Assembly: GCF_004378855.1 (NCBI RefSeq)
Contig: NZ_RYYL01000014.1
Span: 1-39,799 of the forward strand
Reading direction: 5' to 3'
DNA length: 39,799 nucleotides
Origin: Campylobacter sp. US33a
GTDB taxonomy: Bacteria; Campylobacterota; Campylobacteria; Campylobacterales; Campylobacteraceae
Part shown: piece after piece, positions 38,927 to 39,799 of the stretch
Numbering within the stretch: the first letter of the stretch is position 1
Layout: every line of letters starts with the position of its first letter
The notes under the pieces: generated by a model
Seen by the model: the letters and a program-made list of their open reading frames with translations, nothing else
What the model was told of the DNA's origin: nothing
Databases searched by the model: none
Position numbers and translations under genes: made by a program

Positions 38927-39537
38927 TTTTATCCTTTAAATAAGTTTTAATCTCTTGTATATAAGGGGGAAAATCAATAATAAAAACATTGTGATCTATT
39001 TCTTGATTAAAAAATATTTCTATATTTGCTTGATAAAGCTTATAAAGATTTACTTTTTCTTCTAAATTCATAGTTTCTAAAGCTTTTTGTGTATATTTGG
39101 CGCATAATTCTTTAAATGTGTGATTGTTTTCAAAGCCACCAAAAGATTCAAAACCATTAAGTAATTTAAAATTTTTAATAGTAGTATTTGATAAAAAACT
39201 TATAGTTTCATCAAATTTAATAAATTGTATGGTTATAGATTTTATAGTAAAACTTCCATAAGGATAGAAAATTTCCGTATCAAACCACCGCATTTTTAAT
39301 GTTAATCCTTGCTCTGTTAAAATTATAGATTTAAAAATTTAATGTTTCATACAATTCAGAAATATAAAAAAATGTAAGAAATATAGCTAATAAACTATAC
39401 CACAAAGATTCTTTAAGTAAAACAAATCAACAAAACCAACACAGAAAAAAAGCTAATATAAAATAAAGAGAGCAAAAAAACAAACTAAAAGGAATAATTT
39501 TTCTCTTACTTTTCCAAAGCAAAGTAGAATTATTCAT
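38907..39537 (-). pseudogene. Broken paralogue of the 205-residue two-helix membrane protein
   Basis: Reading from the ATG at 39537 (AAGGG upstream) gives 36 residues (MNNSTLLWKSKRKIIP...), then an in-frame TGA at 39427-39429. Reading on gives FVLLKESLWYSLLAIF and ELYETLNF, then a stop caused by five Ts at 39333-39337. With four Ts the frame continues as KSIILTEQGLTLKMRWFDTE and on to the stop at 38907. The repaired length would be 209 residues, close to the intact neighbour's 205. LNFKSIILTEQGLTLK matches VNFKRIYITKEKLVVE there. So two lesions are present, and the frame that starts at 39293 is only the surviving C-terminal part, without a ribosome binding site. Confidence 0.75.
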
Positions 39538-39694
39538 TGCTCATCCCTTCAAAAGCTTTAGTAGTAAAACCTTCTGCAAGGTCTAAAGTATAAGGAGCAA
39601 CATCTCCAAATACTCCTAAATCCCTTTTATCACTAGGAGTGCTTTGAGTTTCTTTAGAATAAAACTCTAAACTTCCATAAATACTTTCATTCAT
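39530..39694 (-). CDS. Small ORF of 54 residues in the accessory cluster
   Basis: A short frame starting MNESIYGSLEFYSKETQ and ending KAFEGMSNE, with no recognised family. It overlaps the stop of the gene tail upstream (GATGAATGA) and the start of the broken paralogue by 8 bases, so it sits in the same overlapping chain. It could be a real small protein, an N-terminal relic, or the C terminus of a decayed larger gene. Confidence 0.35.
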   Translation of the reverse strand: MNESIYGSLEFYSKETQSTPSDKRDLGVFGDVAPYTLDLAEGFTTKAFEGMSNE

Positions 39695-39710
39695 CTTTTT
39701 TCTCTTTTCT
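39685..39710 (-). repeat. 26-base direct repeat, copy 2 (tail of a further family member)
   Basis: Same 26 bases as 38307-38332. In frame it reads RVKELRKEKKDE-stop, the same end as the intact 205-residue protein, but an in-frame TAA lies 4 codons before it. So a third, decayed copy ends here, and its body lies beyond the right edge. Confidence 0.7.
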
Positions 39711-39799
39711 TAATTCTTTTACTCTTTTCCTTTAAAAAACAAGCACTTAAAAAGATGAAAGTAAATAAAGTAAAAGATAATGACTTTGGTGATTTTTAT

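Noticed and set aside
38907-39293. An independent 128-residue protein
   Set aside because: No ribosome binding site, and the coding similarity to the paralogue continues upstream of its first Met.
39294-39529. A non-coding gap at the right end
   Set aside because: It aligns by frame to the intact neighbour once one stop and one T are repaired, so it is a pseudogene body, not empty DNA.
1-39799. CRISPR array, insertion sequence or phage
   Set aside because: No regularly spaced repeats, transposase, integrase or phage structural genes were seen.

Overview
The window is AT-rich, gene-dense DNA from a thermotolerant Campylobacter. The evidence is protein content and gene neighbourhoods: nrfH-nrfA with ppk, racR-racS with dnaJ, fur-lysS-glyA, and purD-lptD-pnp. 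Supporting signs are TATAAT/TAAAAT -10 boxes without clear -35 boxes, many 1-20 bp gene overlaps, and poly-G tracts of 9 and 10 bases at gene ends. The proteins look close to C. jejuni/C. coli. From memory, however, the gene order joins blocks that are separate in C. jejuni NCTC 11168, so a related species is possible.

Layout. (1) 1-911: 3' end of an unidentified accessory gene, then tRNA-Ser(GCU) on the minus strand and a terminator. (2) 912-5545: nitrite reductase nrfHA, divergent from ppk. (3) 5542-9210: LMW protein tyrosine phosphatase, an MFS exporter, and an LTA-synthase/phosphoethanolamine-transferase-like enzyme split by a G9 tract (out of frame as read). (4) 9250-15870: minus-strand block of 6S RNA, purD, RDD protein, lptD, pnp and a deoxyinosine/uracil glycosylase. 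(5) 15933-19207: a Campylobacter-type protein of unknown function, guaA and a small lipoprotein. (6) 19142-22607: DciA-like protein, uvrC and a membrane protein with two receiver-like domains. (7) 22588-25118: racR-racS-recR with a G10 tract at the racS end and an A13/T13 tract in the racR promoter; dnaJ is divergent. (8) 26380-32576: minus-strand run gatC, cvpA-like, fur, lysS, glyA, DUF1882-like, SPOR protein, aroE. (9) 32697-35150: YfgM-like/BamB-like pair, small protein, coaX. (10) 35274-38146: mqo and pyk. (11) 38309-39799: accessory cluster of related small membrane proteins, one intact, one broken, and the tail of another.

Themes. Core functions cover respiration (NrfHA, Mqo), outer-membrane biogenesis (LptD, LptM-like, BamB-like), DNA repair (UvrC, RecR, glycosylase), nucleotide synthesis, translation and iron regulation. 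Contingency-locus behaviour is suggested for the surface-modifying transferase and for RacRS. Both window edges carry accessory DNA. The most system-like unexplained element is the right-end tandem family of two-TM proteins, which resembles an immunity-gene array, but no cognate toxin is visible here.
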